Shown here: piece by piece, positions 35,355 through 44,256 of the stretch
Position numbering within the stretch: position 1 is the first letter of the stretch
Layout of the letters: every line of letters begins with the position of its first letter
Assembly (NCBI GenBank): GCA_963738445.1
Contig: CAVTWS010000023.1
Span: 434,001-498,000 of the forward strand
Source of the DNA: CAVTWS01 sp963738445
Lineage (GTDB): Bacteria > Actinomycetota > Acidimicrobiia > Acidimicrobiales > SHLQ01
Length of the DNA: 64,000 bases
Reading direction: 5' to 3'
Translations under genes and position numbers: made by a program
The notes under the pieces: generated by a model
What the model was told of the DNA's origin: nothing
Seen by the model: only the letters and a program-made list of their open reading frames with translations
Databases searched by the model: none

Positions 35355-36902
35355 GTGCCCGGGGCAGAAACGAACGACCGATGGTGGGGGTGGGCCGAGC
35401 AGGCCGTGGTGGCCGGGGCGGTCCTGTCGGGAGTCGGGCTCCGGTTCGTGGCCGGTAGCCCCGTGTGGCTCGACGAGGCGCTCAGCATCAACATCGCCTC
35501 GTCGGCCCTCGGCGACATCCCTGATGCCCTGCGTCACGACGGTCATCCGCCGCTCTACTACGCGCTGTTGCATCTGTGGATGGAGGTGTTCGGCGATTCG
35601 AACGGATCGGCGCGGGCTCTGTCGGGAGTCGTCGGGCTCGCCGCCCTCGTGGCGGTCGTCGCGCTCGCCGCCCGGCTCGGAGGCCGACGGCTCGCGGGCG
35701 CGGCCGCCGCCGTGATGGCGGTGCTGCCCTTCGCGGTGCGGTATTCCTCCGAGGCGCGGATGTACAGCCTGGTGACGCTGCTGGTCGCGCTGGGCTGGAT
35801 GGCGTTGAACGCCGCTCGACGGAGGCCGTCGGTCGTCCGGCTGGCCGCGGTCGCCGTGGTGTCGGGGGCGCTGCTCCTCACCCACTACTGGTCGTTGTAC
35901 CTGCTCGCCGTGGTCGGTGCTGGATTCGTGGGGCGGGCGTGGAAGGGGCCGACGCGTTCGGTCGACACCCGCCTGGCGCTCGCGGTGGCCGCGGGGGGAG
36001 CGGCGTTCGTGCCGTGGTTGAGCGCCTTCCTGTACCAGGCCGACCACACCGGCACTCCCTGGGCCACCCCACCGCGCCCGACCCAGGTGCTGTCCGAGTC
36101 CTTCACCGGGATGACCGGAGGGTTCGCTCCCGAAGCCGTGCTCCTGCTGGTCGTGGTCTCGGTGCTGGTCGGCCGCGCGCTGAGCGCGGCGTGGGCGAGC
36201 CCGATGCGCGAACGGAGTCGCTGGCTGTTGTGGTGCACGGCGGCTGCGGTCGGAACCCTCCTGTTGGGCGCCGCCGCCGGACTGGCGACCGGGAGCGCGT
36301 TCCAGGCCCGTTACGCCGCGGTCGTGGTGCCGATGGTGGCACTGGTGGTCGCGGCGGGTGTGGCCTCGATCGCGTCGGCCCCCGTGCGGGTCGGCGCGTT
36401 GGTGATCGTGACCGTGCTCGCGACGGGCGCGACGGTGGTCGAGTTGCGTCACGATCGAAGCCAGTCCGGCGCGATCGCGGCGGCGATCGAGTCGACCGGA
36501 TCGTCGGGCGACGTCGTCGTCGTCTGCCCGGACCAGTTGGGACCGGCCCTCGGACGCCAACTCGACGGCTCGACCTTCCAACTCATGGCGTACCCGACCC
36601 TGGCCGCGTCGGGCACCGTCGCCGGGGCCGGACCCATCGACACGGTCGATTGGGTGGACTACGCCGACCGGCACGATGCCGCCGATCCCGCAGCGGTCGC
36701 CGCAGAGATCCTCGCCCGCACCGCACCCGGTTCGTCACTCTGGCTCGTCTGGAACGACAGCTATCGCACCGTGACCGGTCAGTGCTCGGCACTGATCGAC
36801 GTGCTGGTGCAGTCACGTCCCGGCCCCGCCGCGGTGGTCGTCGCCGATCCGGCGCAGTATTTCGAACACGCGAACCTGTTTCGGTTCGCCCCCACCGGGT
36901 GA
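35355..36902 (+). CDS. Family 39-type membrane glycosyltransferase
   Basis: A GT-C membrane glycosyltransferase of about 515 residues (ArnT/PMT_2-like). The first lumenal loop has the catalytic-acid motif SPVWLDEALSINIA and DGHPPLYYALLHLWM, diagnostic of the family. Helices follow to about residue 370, then a soluble C-terminal domain (DVVVVCPDQLGPALGRQL). It would use a polyprenyl-phosphate sugar outside the membrane. Its stop overlaps the PIG-V gene by four bases. Start GTG 35355 was chosen from its promoter spacing. Confidence 0.86.
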   Translation: MPGAETNDRWWGWAEQAVVAGAVLSGVGLRFVAGSPVWLDEALSINIASSALGDIPDALRHDGHPPLYYALLHLWMEVFGDSNGSARALSGVVGLAALVAVVALAARLGGRRLAGAAAAVMAVLPFAVRYSSEARMYSLVTLLVALGWMALNAARRRPSVVRLAAVAVVSGALLLTHYWSLYLLAVVGAGFVGRAWKGPTRSVDTRLALAVAAGGAAFVPWLSAFLYQADHTGTPWATPPRPTQVLSESFTGMTGGFAPEAVLLLVVVSVLVGRALSAAWASPMRERSRWLLWCTAAAVGTLLLGAAAGLATGSAFQARYAAVVVPMVALVVAAGVASIASAPVRVGALVIVTVLATGATVVELRHDRSQSGAIAAAIESTGSSGDVVVVCPDQLGPALGRQLDGSTFQLMAYPTLAASGTVAGAGPIDTVDWVDYADRHDAADPAAVAAEILARTAPGSSLWLVWNDSYRTVTGQCSALIDVLVQSRPGPAAVVVADPAQYFEHANLFRFAPTG

Positions 36903-38098
36903 TCTCGACGGCGAGGGGACCGGATCCGACGGCGCGGGCCGGAGTGGCGCAGGAGATCGTCGCCGTCCTGCCGGCGTGGCTGGTCACCCGCCTGCTGGTC
37001 GGCGTGGCCTGGGTGGCCGTCCAGGTGGCAGATCCCACCCCGGACGCCGGTGCGTTCGACCAGGTGAGACCGGGGCTGATGGCCTGGGACGGTGGTTGGT
37101 ACCGGGGGATCGCCGAGCGCGGGTACGGCCCTGTCGGGCTGGAGGGGAGTCGCTTCTTCCCGCTGTTCCCGATGCTCGGACGGCTCCTGTCGCCGCTCGT
37201 CGGCGGCCGGGAGCCGTGGGCGCTGGTGGTGCTGAGCAACGGGGCCGCGCTGGCGGCGCTGGTGCTCACCGTGCGCCTCGTCCGCTCGATGGGCGGCGAC
37301 CACCGCGACGGGCGGGCGGCCGTGTGGGCGGTCTCGCTCTATCCGGCGTCGTTCGTGACGGTGTGGGCGTACAGCGAATCGCTCATGCTCGTCGGGGTGA
37401 TCGGCGCCGTCGTCGCCGCCCGTTCGGGACGCTGGTGGACGGCCGCCGCAGCCGCCGCGGTGGCCGGAGCGAGTCGTCCCCTCGGCGCGTTGGTCGCGGT
37501 GGCGTTGATGATCGAAGCCCTTCCGTCGATCGGGCTCGGTTCGGAGGAACGCAGCCGGACCGGAACGGGGACTCCGAGCTCGCGGGGGGCACGGGTGATC
37601 GCTATCGGCAGCGCCCCTGCCGCCGCCGCGGCTTATGTCCTGTGGGCGAGTGCCCGGTTCGACACCTGGCTGGCGCCCGCCCGGGCCCAGGACGACCTGC
37701 GGGGAGCCCTCGTCCTACCCCCGGTACGGCTCGTCCAGTCGCTCGGTGAGGTCGTCTCCGACCCACTCGGCGACGGGCTGCACGCGCCGTTCGCCTGGGC
37801 CCTGGCTGGCCTCGCGGTCGTCGCCTTCTGGCCGTCGGATCGGGTGTCGAGCGTCTCCCTGCCCCGGTCGCTCGCCGTCTTCTCGGCACTCGTCGTGGCC
37901 GTGTCCGTGGGAGCGGACAACCTCAACAGCCTCGAACGGTACGGGCTCAACGCGGTGCCGCTGTTGGCGTTGGCGGCCGGGATGACGCGACGGGCATCGT
38001 TGAGGCGGGCCTGGTTCGGCCCCACCGTGGCGGTGTTCAGCGGAGCGGCACTGGTGGCCATGACGGCGCTGGCCTGGGCCGGGGAGTACGTCCCGTAG
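36899..38098 (+). CDS. PIG-V family (mannosyl)transferase-like membrane protein
   Basis: A 399-residue multi-helix membrane protein resembling GPI mannosyltransferase 2 (PIG-V) homologues in actinobacteria. Signature pieces are the first lumenal loop AWDGGWYRGIAERGY, RFFPLFPMLGRLL, SLYPASFVTVWAYSESL, and a final segment SLERYGLNAVPLLALAAG. It likely uses polyprenyl-phosphomannose. GTG 36899 is coupled to the preceding GT39 gene (GTGA overlap). Confidence 0.85.
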   Translation: MISTARGPDPTARAGVAQEIVAVLPAWLVTRLLVGVAWVAVQVADPTPDAGAFDQVRPGLMAWDGGWYRGIAERGYGPVGLEGSRFFPLFPMLGRLLSPLVGGREPWALVVLSNGAALAALVLTVRLVRSMGGDHRDGRAAVWAVSLYPASFVTVWAYSESLMLVGVIGAVVAARSGRWWTAAAAAAVAGASRPLGALVAVALMIEALPSIGLGSEERSRTGTGTPSSRGARVIAIGSAPAAAAAYVLWASARFDTWLAPARAQDDLRGALVLPPVRLVQSLGEVVSDPLGDGLHAPFAWALAGLAVVAFWPSDRVSSVSLPRSLAVFSALVVAVSVGADNLNSLERYGLNAVPLLALAAGMTRRASLRRAWFGPTVAVFSGAALVAMTALAWAGEYVP

Positions 38099-38137
38099 AG
38101 TTCGGTGGGTCACACGATCCGGCATCGGAGGTGGCAC

Positions 38138-38707
38138 GTGACGACGCTCGAGGATCGCCCGAACGCGGCGCTATTGGTTGTCGATGTCCAGAACGCCGTC
38201 GTGGGCGGGGCGTTCGACCGTGATCGAGTCGTCAGCACGATCGCCGGCCTCGTCGAGCGGGCCCGGGGTCAAGGCGTGCCCGTCATCTGGATCCAACACG
38301 CCGACGACGAGATCGAGTGGGGGAGCGAGGGCTGGCAGATCGTTCCGGAGCTCGTTCCCGCCGACCGCGAGCCGATCGTGTCCAAGGGCTACGGCGACTC
38401 GTTCGAGGCCACGGTGCTCGAGGACGTCCTGGCCGAGCGGCGAGTCGGTCGTCTCGTCGTCGTGGGCGCGCAGACCGATTTCTGCATCCGCTCGACGCTC
38501 CACGGAGCGCTGGTTCGGGGGTATGACACCGTGCTGGTGAGCGACGCCCACACGACCGAGGACCTCTCGGCGTGGGGTGCGCCTCCCCCGGACGCGGTGG
38601 TTGCCCACACCAACCTGTACTGGGCGGGCCAGGCGGCGCCCGGCCGCACGGCCGGAACTGTGCGTGCTGCCGAGGTCGAGCTGACGGGGCCGCCGAGGTC
38701 GAGCTGA
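38138..38707 (+). CDS. Isochorismatase-family cysteine hydrolase
   Basis: A 189-residue amidohydrolase-like protein. The catalytic triad positions are visible: Asp in ALLVVDVQNAVVGG, Lys in PIVSKGYGDSFEAT, and Cys in VGAQTDFCIRSTLHGAL. The family includes nicotinamidases and carbamoylases; the substrate here cannot be told. A ribosome binding site GGAGG (38127–38132) precedes the GTG start. Confidence 0.88.
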   Translation: MTTLEDRPNAALLVVDVQNAVVGGAFDRDRVVSTIAGLVERARGQGVPVIWIQHADDEIEWGSEGWQIVPELVPADREPIVSKGYGDSFEATVLEDVLAERRVGRLVVVGAQTDFCIRSTLHGALVRGYDTVLVSDAHTTEDLSAWGAPPPDAVVAHTNLYWAGQAAPGRTAGTVRAAEVELTGPPRSS

Positions 38708-38741
38708 CGGGCCGGGCCTGGTCGCGATGAACTCGGGGCGT

Positions 38742-38969
38742 TCAGCCGGCTAGGGCGAGGGGAGCATCGGTCGCCGCCGTCTCGGCGCGCCGGATGACGC
38801 GGACATCAGCCGTGCGGAGGCTGGCCAACCGGACGCTCCACGAGTCGAGCACGCCGCGCCCGCCGTCGGATCGGTAGAACGTCGTGAGCGGGCCTTCCTG
38901 GAGGTAGCCGTCGGCTCCGTCGACCGTCATCACCTCGCCGTCGGTGAAGGTGATCTCATAACCGGGCAT
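38742..38969 (-). CDS. Small conserved-looking hypothetical protein
   Basis: A 75-residue protein starting MPGYEITFTDGEVMTVDGADGY and continuing with TFYRSDGGRGVLDSWSVRLASL. The strong ribosome binding site AGGAGG before the ATG supports expression. It looks like a single small beta-rich domain. I do not recognise the family. Confidence 0.65.
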   Translation of the reverse strand: MPGYEITFTDGEVMTVDGADGYLQEGPLTTFYRSDGGRGVLDSWSVRLASLRTADVRVIRRAETAATDAPLALAG

Positions 38970-39115
38970 CGTGCACCTCCTGGTTCGGCATCTGGCTGGA
39001 TCGGTATCGGCGGGTTGTCGTGTCCTGTTCTACGCCCCCGCTGCTGTGCGTCACCAGTGGACGATCGGTGGGTTTCGCGGGCGAGCCTGGGGATTTCGCG
39101 GGCTGGTCGACCGAC

Positions 39116-39121
39116 TAACGT
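39116..39121 (+). promoter_or_regulatory. -10 element TAACGT of leaderless zinc-ribbon gene promoter
   Basis: TAACGT, seven bases, GTG 39129: the same hexamer and spacing as at 35342. The 159 bases between the divergent genes hold this element and the ribosome binding site of the minus-strand gene. Confidence 0.55.
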
Positions 39122-39128
39122 GCGTCCG

Positions 39129-39320
39129 GTGACAGACATGCTGGACTTCACGTGCCCGAGATGCGCCGCCGCGGCCTCGGATCGGTTCTACGGACCGTGC
39201 GATTCGTGTCGATCCGAGCTTCGGGCCTCACTCGGGTCCGAGGGTTCGGTCCTCGAGGAGGTCGAGTTCGTTCCGAAGATGAACGTGACGCCCAACGCCG
39301 TGGCGCTGAAGGACGATTGA
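39129..39320 (+). CDS. Small zinc-ribbon protein
   Basis: A 63-residue protein with two CxxC knuckles (CPRC near residue 9 and CDSC near 25), typical of a zinc ribbon, and a conserved-looking tail FVPKMNVTPNAVALKDD. It probably binds zinc and protein or nucleic acid; the role is unknown. It is followed six bases later by a conserved orphan, likely in one operon. Confidence 0.78.
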   Translation: MTDMLDFTCPRCAAAASDRFYGPCDSCRSELRASLGSEGSVLEEVEFVPKMNVTPNAVALKDD

Positions 39321-39326
39321 CCGGGC

Positions 39327-39907
39327 ATGCGCCTGGGCATGGCCCATCACTTCGGCTGGGCCGTGGTCGTGACGGCCTCACGGGATCACACCGTCGTCGA
39401 CCGCCGGAGGATCGAGCTCATCGAGCCCGGGTTGCCGGCTGCGCTGATCCACGTCGGCGGACCCCACGAGCTCCATCGACCGGAGGCTCCCCTCGACGAC
39501 GACGCGTTGGCGGCGCTGGTGGCGCAGGTCCGGTCCTCAGTGGTCCGGGTGTCCTCGGCGAGCCTCGACGATCTGGCCGCCGCGGGGTCCGAGCCGATCG
39601 AGTCGATGTCGCTCCGGAGCTGGCCGGCCGACTTCCCGACCGACATCGGCGTTCAACGTCGCGTCCCCTACGAGAGCCGGGCGGACTCGGTCATGTACCG
39701 GCAGGTCCTCGCCGAGGTCGCCGGCGCGCGGGGTTGGGACGTGTGCTTCTACGACGCCAACCGGGTCGAGGCCGAAGCGGCCCGCCTCCTGGGTGATCGG
39801 GCCGACGAGGTCCTACCTCACCGCGGGCGACGATGGGCCCACCGTGGGGCAAGGACCACCGGATGGCGTTCGCGGCCACGATCGTGGCACATGGCGCGCG
39901 CCGATAG
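39327..39907 (+). CDS. Conserved hypothetical protein, one frameshift
   Basis: The N-terminal part reads MRLGMAHHFGWAVVVTAS, with ALIHVGGPHELHRPEAPLDD and PYESRADSVMYRQVLAEVA. Near 39825 the frame is lost. The frame one base back gives SPRATMGPPWGKDHRMAFAATIVAHGARR and a stop at 39905, a sensible C-terminus, so one base is probably missing (repaired DEVL-x-SPRATMGPPWGKDH). The repaired protein has about 193 residues. Its fold is not clear to me; the GPPWGKDHR motif looks like a functional signature. The intrinsic terminator at 39937 supports an end here rather than at 40052. Confidence 0.65.
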
Positions 39908-39936
39908 GCACACGGTATCTGCGCGGACCGTTGGGA

Positions 39937-39961
39937 TCTGGCCTGCTCACAGGCCAGATTT
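39937..39961 (+). terminator. Intrinsic terminator
   Basis: TCTGGCCTG-CTCA-CAGGCCAGA is a perfect 9-bp stem with a 4-base loop followed by TTTC, thirty bases after the stop of the conserved orphan. Confidence 0.75.
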
Positions 39962-40048
39962 CGAGACTGTGCCTGCCGGAGGCCCCGCCTGTCGGCGCTG
40001 CCTCTTACGGCCGACCGTGACCGAGGCGGCGCCGGCTCGAGCCGAGGT

Positions 40049-41011
40049 ATGACGAACGAGTCGGCTGCGCGCGAGCGGATCGACGACACTGTCCCGATGC
40101 CCACGCTGTCCGGTGCGGACCGTCACCTCGTCGTCGACGCCCCGGAGGGCCTGGCGCTCGGCGGCACGCTCGGCGGGTGGCAGACGGGGCGCCGTGATCC
40201 GTCCGTTCGGGTGACCCCGGATCGGGTGGATCTGTGTTGGAGGACGCCGGACGGTCCGGTCGCCGTGCGCCTCACCCAGGTCGGGGCGCGAGTCGACATC
40301 CGGGCCTGGGGTCCGGGAGCCGGCGGGCTGGACGCCACCTGGCCCGGGTTGTTGGGTGTCGACGACAACCCAGCCGCCCACCGCCCCGATCACCCGGTGC
40401 TCGCACCGCTGGCCCGGCGATTCTCGGGCCTTCGCTATCCCCGCGGTCGTCCGGTGCTCGACGCCGCGCTGCCCGCCATCTTGGGCCAGCGGGTGACCAC
40501 CGCCGAGGCCGTCGCGGCTCATCGCCGGATCGTCGTGCGCTACGGCGTGGCGGCTCCGGGTCCGCTGGACCTCGTGCTCCCGCTCGCCCCCGAGGTGGCG
40601 CGCCGCATCCCCTACCACGAGCTGCACACCATCGGCGTCGACCGGCGGCGAGCGCAACTCGTCGCCGCCGTCGCCGCAGTGTCGGACCGGCTCGAGCAGG
40701 TGAGTCATGACTCCCAGGAACTGCAACGACGGCTCCGCACGATCTCCGGAATCGGACCGTGGACCGCGGCGATCGTGGCTCAGACCGTGTGCGGCGACGC
40801 CGACGCGGCGATCGTGGGCGATCTGCACCTGCCGGGCCTCGTCGTGTGGAGCCTGGCGGGAGAACGCGACGGCGATGACCGGCGAATGCTGGCCCTGCTC
40901 GAGCCGTTCCTCGGTCATCGCGCCCGCGTCCAGCGCCACCTCCTGCTCTCGGGCCGGCACCCCCCGGCCCGACACGCCCGAGCCCGCATCATCGACCATC
41001 GACGACGTTGA
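40049..41011 (+). CDS. AlkA-like DNA-3-methyladenine glycosylase (HhH-GPD)
   Basis: A 320-residue base-excision repair glycosylase. The C-terminal helix-hairpin-helix is TISGIGPWTAAIVAQTV, followed by GDADAAIVGDLHLP with the catalytic Asp. The upstream helix LDAALPAILGQRVTTAEAVAAHRRIV fits the HhH-GPD domain. The N-terminal 100 residues (GGTLGGWQTG, VDLCWRTPDG) resemble the AlkA N-terminal domain. It removes alkylated purines. ATG 40049 is used; ATG 40097 is an alternative. Confidence 0.85.
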   Translation: MTNESAARERIDDTVPMPTLSGADRHLVVDAPEGLALGGTLGGWQTGRRDPSVRVTPDRVDLCWRTPDGPVAVRLTQVGARVDIRAWGPGAGGLDATWPGLLGVDDNPAAHRPDHPVLAPLARRFSGLRYPRGRPVLDAALPAILGQRVTTAEAVAAHRRIVVRYGVAAPGPLDLVLPLAPEVARRIPYHELHTIGVDRRRAQLVAAVAAVSDRLEQVSHDSQELQRRLRTISGIGPWTAAIVAQTVCGDADAAIVGDLHLPGLVVWSLAGERDGDDRRMLALLEPFLGHRARVQRHLLLSGRHPPARHARARIIDHRRR

Positions 41012-41061
41012 GCGCCGGCTCGTCAGCACGATCGGACCGGAATCGAGGGCTCGGACCCATA

Positions 41062-41075
41062 TTGGTCGAAACCAA
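41062..41075 (+). other. Small hairpin TTGGT-CGAA-ACCAA upstream of GGDEF-EAL gene
   Basis: A perfect 5-bp stem with a tetraloop just before the TTG 41084 start. It could be an operator or a leader structure; too short to judge. Confidence 0.25.
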
Positions 41076-41083
41076 GCTCGCCA

Positions 41084-43498
41084 TTGAGCAATTTGACCCA
41101 TCGAAGGCCGGCCTTCCGCCGTCGATGGAGAGGTGTGTTCTCCCGGGGTACGTTTGGTGTGCGGCCACGCGGTTCCTCGCCACGGTTGGCGAAGCCGATT
41201 CCGACACATTGGGCCGTCACCTACTCGCTCGCGGCCGGAGCCGGCGCGATCGTCTACTGGTTCGCCGAGGGAGCGGCGGCCGAGTTGATCTACAGCCTCG
41301 TCGCGGTCGCGACCGTGCCGGTGGTCATCGTCGGGGTGCACAGGAACCGGATCGGATCCCACCCCGTGTGGAAGTGGTTCGGCGCCGCGCTGGCCTCCTA
41401 CGTCGTGGCCGAGGTGATTCGGGACTACGCCAGCTCGTCGGATCAATCCGTGCCCGCCGACGTGTTGGCGGTCCTGGGCTACCTGTGCCAGATCCGGGGC
41501 CTGTCGTTGCTCGTACGAGCCCGGCACGAGCGGCTGGGCCGCAACGCGGCCGCCGACGCCGTGGTGGTGGGCGCCGCCGCGTGGATCCTGGCGTGGGTGT
41601 TCCTCATGGAGCCGGCGCTGAGTCACACGTCGACGGCGAGCGCCCTGGTGGCCGGGCTCTTCCAGCCCCTGGCGGTCGTGATCATCCTCTACGTCTGCAT
41701 CCTGGTGATGTCGGACGGGTTCCGCACCCTGTCGTTCTGGATGCTGGCCAGCTCGATGGTCGTCTCGTTGTTCGGCGACTTCGGGTATGCGATCGTCGTC
41801 GCCCGCCAGCTCGATGTGGATCCCGCCCGGTTCGATGCGCTCTACATCGTCGCCTTCGGCCTGGTCGGTGGTTCGGCCCTGCACCCCTCCATGCGGTCGA
41901 TCACCGAGGTGAGGCCCACCCAGGCGCACCGCTGGAGCACGGCGCGGATGACAACGTTGTCGGTTGCCATGTTCGCCCCGGCGGCCGCGGTGATCGGGGT
42001 GGCCGACAGCAGCCCCTTCGGAGCCGTCCGGATCGTGTCGGTGCTCGGTTTCACCGTGATCGCCACCGCACGCGTGCTGATGGCGATCCGGGAGGAGACC
42101 CGGGCCAGCCGGGCCCTGCTGAGCTCGGCCCTGTGGGACCCGCTGACGCACCTGTCGACTCGGCTCGGATTCACCAGCCAGCTCACCGACCTGCGGGAGA
42201 GCGACCGCGTGAGGATGCGGGCGACGGCGGTGGCGCTGATCGACCTGCACGGCTTCCGGCGGGTGAACGACAGCCTCGGCCACGCAGCGGGCGACGAGTT
42301 GCTGGTCGCCGTCGCCGAACGGCTGCGGTGCGATCTCGGACCGGGTGACGCGCTGGGTCGATTGTCCGGCGACGAGTTCGGGTTGGCGTTCGGAGGTCTG
42401 GCCGATGCTCGCGATGCCCGCGACCGGGCTCGGCAGATCCAGGGTGCGTTCGACTCGCCGTTCGAGGTGGGTGGTCGTTCCCTGTCTTTGTCGGCGCGCA
42501 TCGGCATCGCCCTGGCGAGCGAGCACGACGACACGACGGTGACCGAGCTGGTCCGATGTGCCGATACGGCGCTGCACCGCGCCAAGGCCGGGCTCGGACC
42601 GAGCGTCGTCGTGTTCACCGAGCAGATGCGAAAAGAGGTCCAGGCCCGGCTCGAGATCGAGAGCGGGCTGCGGACGGCGCTCGAGAACGACGAGTTCCAC
42701 CTCGTGTTCCAACCGGTCGTCGACATCGCCACCGGGCAGTTGGCATCGTTCGAAGCCTTGCTGCGGTGGGAGCGCTACGGCGCGGCGATCGGACCGGCCG
42801 AGTTCGTCCCGGTGGCCGAGGCCAACGGGTTGATCCTGCCCATGGGGCGATGGGCGTTGCGTGAGTCGATCCGCCAGTTCCGGCGCTGGCTCGACGAGGG
42901 CATCTGCGATGACCACACCTACATGGCGGTCAACCTCTCGTCGCGGCAGCTGGACGACAGCGGACTGGTCGGCTTCCTCGTCGAGACGCTCCGCACCGAG
43001 CGGGTGCGGCCGGACCAGGTCTGCCTCGAACTGACCGAGACCGCCATGATGGAACGGGTCGACGAGGCGGCGGCGATCTTCGATCGGCTTCGTCAGCTCG
43101 GGATCCGGCTGGCGATCGACGACTTCGGCACCGGCTTCTCGTCCCTCGGCCAGATCAAGCAGCTGCCGTTCGACATCGTCAAGGTTGACCGGGCCTTCGT
43201 GACCGGGATCGACGTGTCCGCCGAGAGCCGCGAGCTGATCGCGGCCATCCTCGGCCTCGCCACCGCTCTGGGCAAGGTCGTGGTAGCCGAGGGCGTGGAG
43301 ACCGAAGCCCAGTACGAGGTGCTGAGCCGCATGGGCTTCGGCTACGCCCAGGGCTTCCTCCTGGCCCGCCCGGCCGTCGCGGCCGACATCCCGGATCGGG
43401 TGATGTCACTCGCCCGGCGCAGCATCGAGCGTCCCGGGGCGGGCGCCACCGAGCCCAACGCCGGCGAGCTGAACGTCGCTGGTCAGATCTCGAGCTGA
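41084..43498 (+). CDS. Membrane GGDEF-EAL cyclic-di-GMP protein
   Basis: An 804-residue protein with an N-terminal membrane domain of about eight helices (residues 45–340). A GGDEF domain follows, with the signature degraded to SGDEF near residue 428 (RLSGDEFGLAFGG), which may still be active or serve as a GTP sensor. The EAL domain is complete: FEALLRW near 555, NLSSRQL, ELTET, DDFGTGFSSL, KVDRAFV and AEGVETEAQ near 737. These are the metal and substrate residues of active c-di-GMP phosphodiesterases, so the main activity is probably hydrolysis. The TTG start is the longest; the true start may lie inside the first 40 residues, which are basic. Confidence 0.9.
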   Translation: MSNLTHRRPAFRRRWRGVFSRGTFGVRPRGSSPRLAKPIPTHWAVTYSLAAGAGAIVYWFAEGAAAELIYSLVAVATVPVVIVGVHRNRIGSHPVWKWFGAALASYVVAEVIRDYASSSDQSVPADVLAVLGYLCQIRGLSLLVRARHERLGRNAAADAVVVGAAAWILAWVFLMEPALSHTSTASALVAGLFQPLAVVIILYVCILVMSDGFRTLSFWMLASSMVVSLFGDFGYAIVVARQLDVDPARFDALYIVAFGLVGGSALHPSMRSITEVRPTQAHRWSTARMTTLSVAMFAPAAAVIGVADSSPFGAVRIVSVLGFTVIATARVLMAIREETRASRALLSSALWDPLTHLSTRLGFTSQLTDLRESDRVRMRATAVALIDLHGFRRVNDSLGHAAGDELLVAVAERLRCDLGPGDALGRLSGDEFGLAFGGLADARDARDRARQIQGAFDSPFEVGGRSLSLSARIGIALASEHDDTTVTELVRCADTALHRAKAGLGPSVVVFTEQMRKEVQARLEIESGLRTALENDEFHLVFQPVVDIATGQLASFEALLRWERYGAAIGPAEFVPVAEANGLILPMGRWALRESIRQFRRWLDEGICDDHTYMAVNLSSRQLDDSGLVGFLVETLRTERVRPDQVCLELTETAMMERVDEAAAIFDRLRQLGIRLAIDDFGTGFSSLGQIKQLPFDIVKVDRAFVTGIDVSAESRELIAAILGLATALGKVVVAEGVETEAQYEVLSRMGFGYAQGFLLARPAVAADIPDRVMSLARRSIERPGAGATEPNAGELNVAGQISS

Positions 43499-44113
43499 TC
43501 CAGCTCCCGCGGGATCGAGGCACGCCCGCCCGACGCGTGCCGCCGCGACGAGGGCGGTGCCGACCCCGGGATCACCGAAGACCAACTGCACCAGCAAGCC
43601 GTTGCGGAGCTGACGATCGTTGATCACCACGTCGGTCACGCACGCGGCTGAGCTCTCGGAGAGCCCGATGCCTTCGAAGGCGGAGACGAGGGTGTCCTCG
43701 ACGTTCACACAGCTCCCGATGACCTGGTCCAACTCGTCGACATCGCCGTCGAGCGCCCCCAGGAGCTGCTCCGATTCGACCTCGCCGTCCATCACGCCGT
43801 AGTCGCTGAGCGCGGCATCGCCCCAGGTCTCCCGGGCGGCGTCGGCCAGACACTCGCTGGCCGAGGCCAGGGTGTCGGTGGTGGCGCCGATCTGGTCACG
43901 GACCCCGTCGTAGCTGTCTTCGAGGGTCGAACCCAGATCGTCGAGCCCATCGATCTCCTGGAGGTCGTCGATCTGATCGAGCGCACCCGCGGGGTCCGCC
44001 TCCGTCTTGGTGCATCCGACGCTCCCGGCCAGGGCGAGGGCCGCAAGCATGGGCGCCAAGAGGTGCGCCGGCCACTGGTCTCGTCGACCGCGGGTGGGGC
44101 ACCGGCTCATCAC
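43483..44113 (-). CDS. Putative lipoprotein, probable C-terminal frameshift
   Basis: A signal peptide (LLAPMLAALALAGSVGC) with a lipobox-like SVGC places the lipidated Cys near residue 34. The mature part is acidic and helical (DQIDDLQEIDGLDDLGSTLED) with several paired Cys (SECLADAA, GSCVNVEDT, AACVTDV). As read, the frame runs on to 43406, overlapping the convergent gene by 93 bases. Removing one C at 43511–43513 gives CLDPRELDQLEI and a stop at 43483, a more natural end. The function is unknown. GTG 44113 is preceded by CACAAT at six bases; ATG 44110 is the alternative. Confidence 0.72.
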
Positions 44114-44168
44114 GGGCTCATTGTGACCGATGGAAATCCCGGAACGGCGTCACGTCGATGCCCGCCAG

Positions 44169-44174
44169 TACCCT
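44169..44174 (+). promoter_or_regulatory. Possible -10 element TACCCT for fba
   Basis: TACCCT lies in the 143-base space between the divergent lipoprotein gene and the aldolase gene, about 83 bases before the ATG. No -35 is evident. Confidence 0.25.
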
Positions 44175-44256
44175 GGTTGCTGGCGCAGCGGATCTGCGCC
44201 GGCCGCCCGGGGCGCCACGCCGGCGTCCGAGTCGGGCCCACCTACTCACCGGAGGA

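Noticed and set aside
39793..40020. Plus-strand 75-codon open frame within and after the conserved orphan
   Set aside because: It overlaps the reading frame that ends sensibly at 39905 with GPPWGKDHR, and it spans the intrinsic terminator at 39937.
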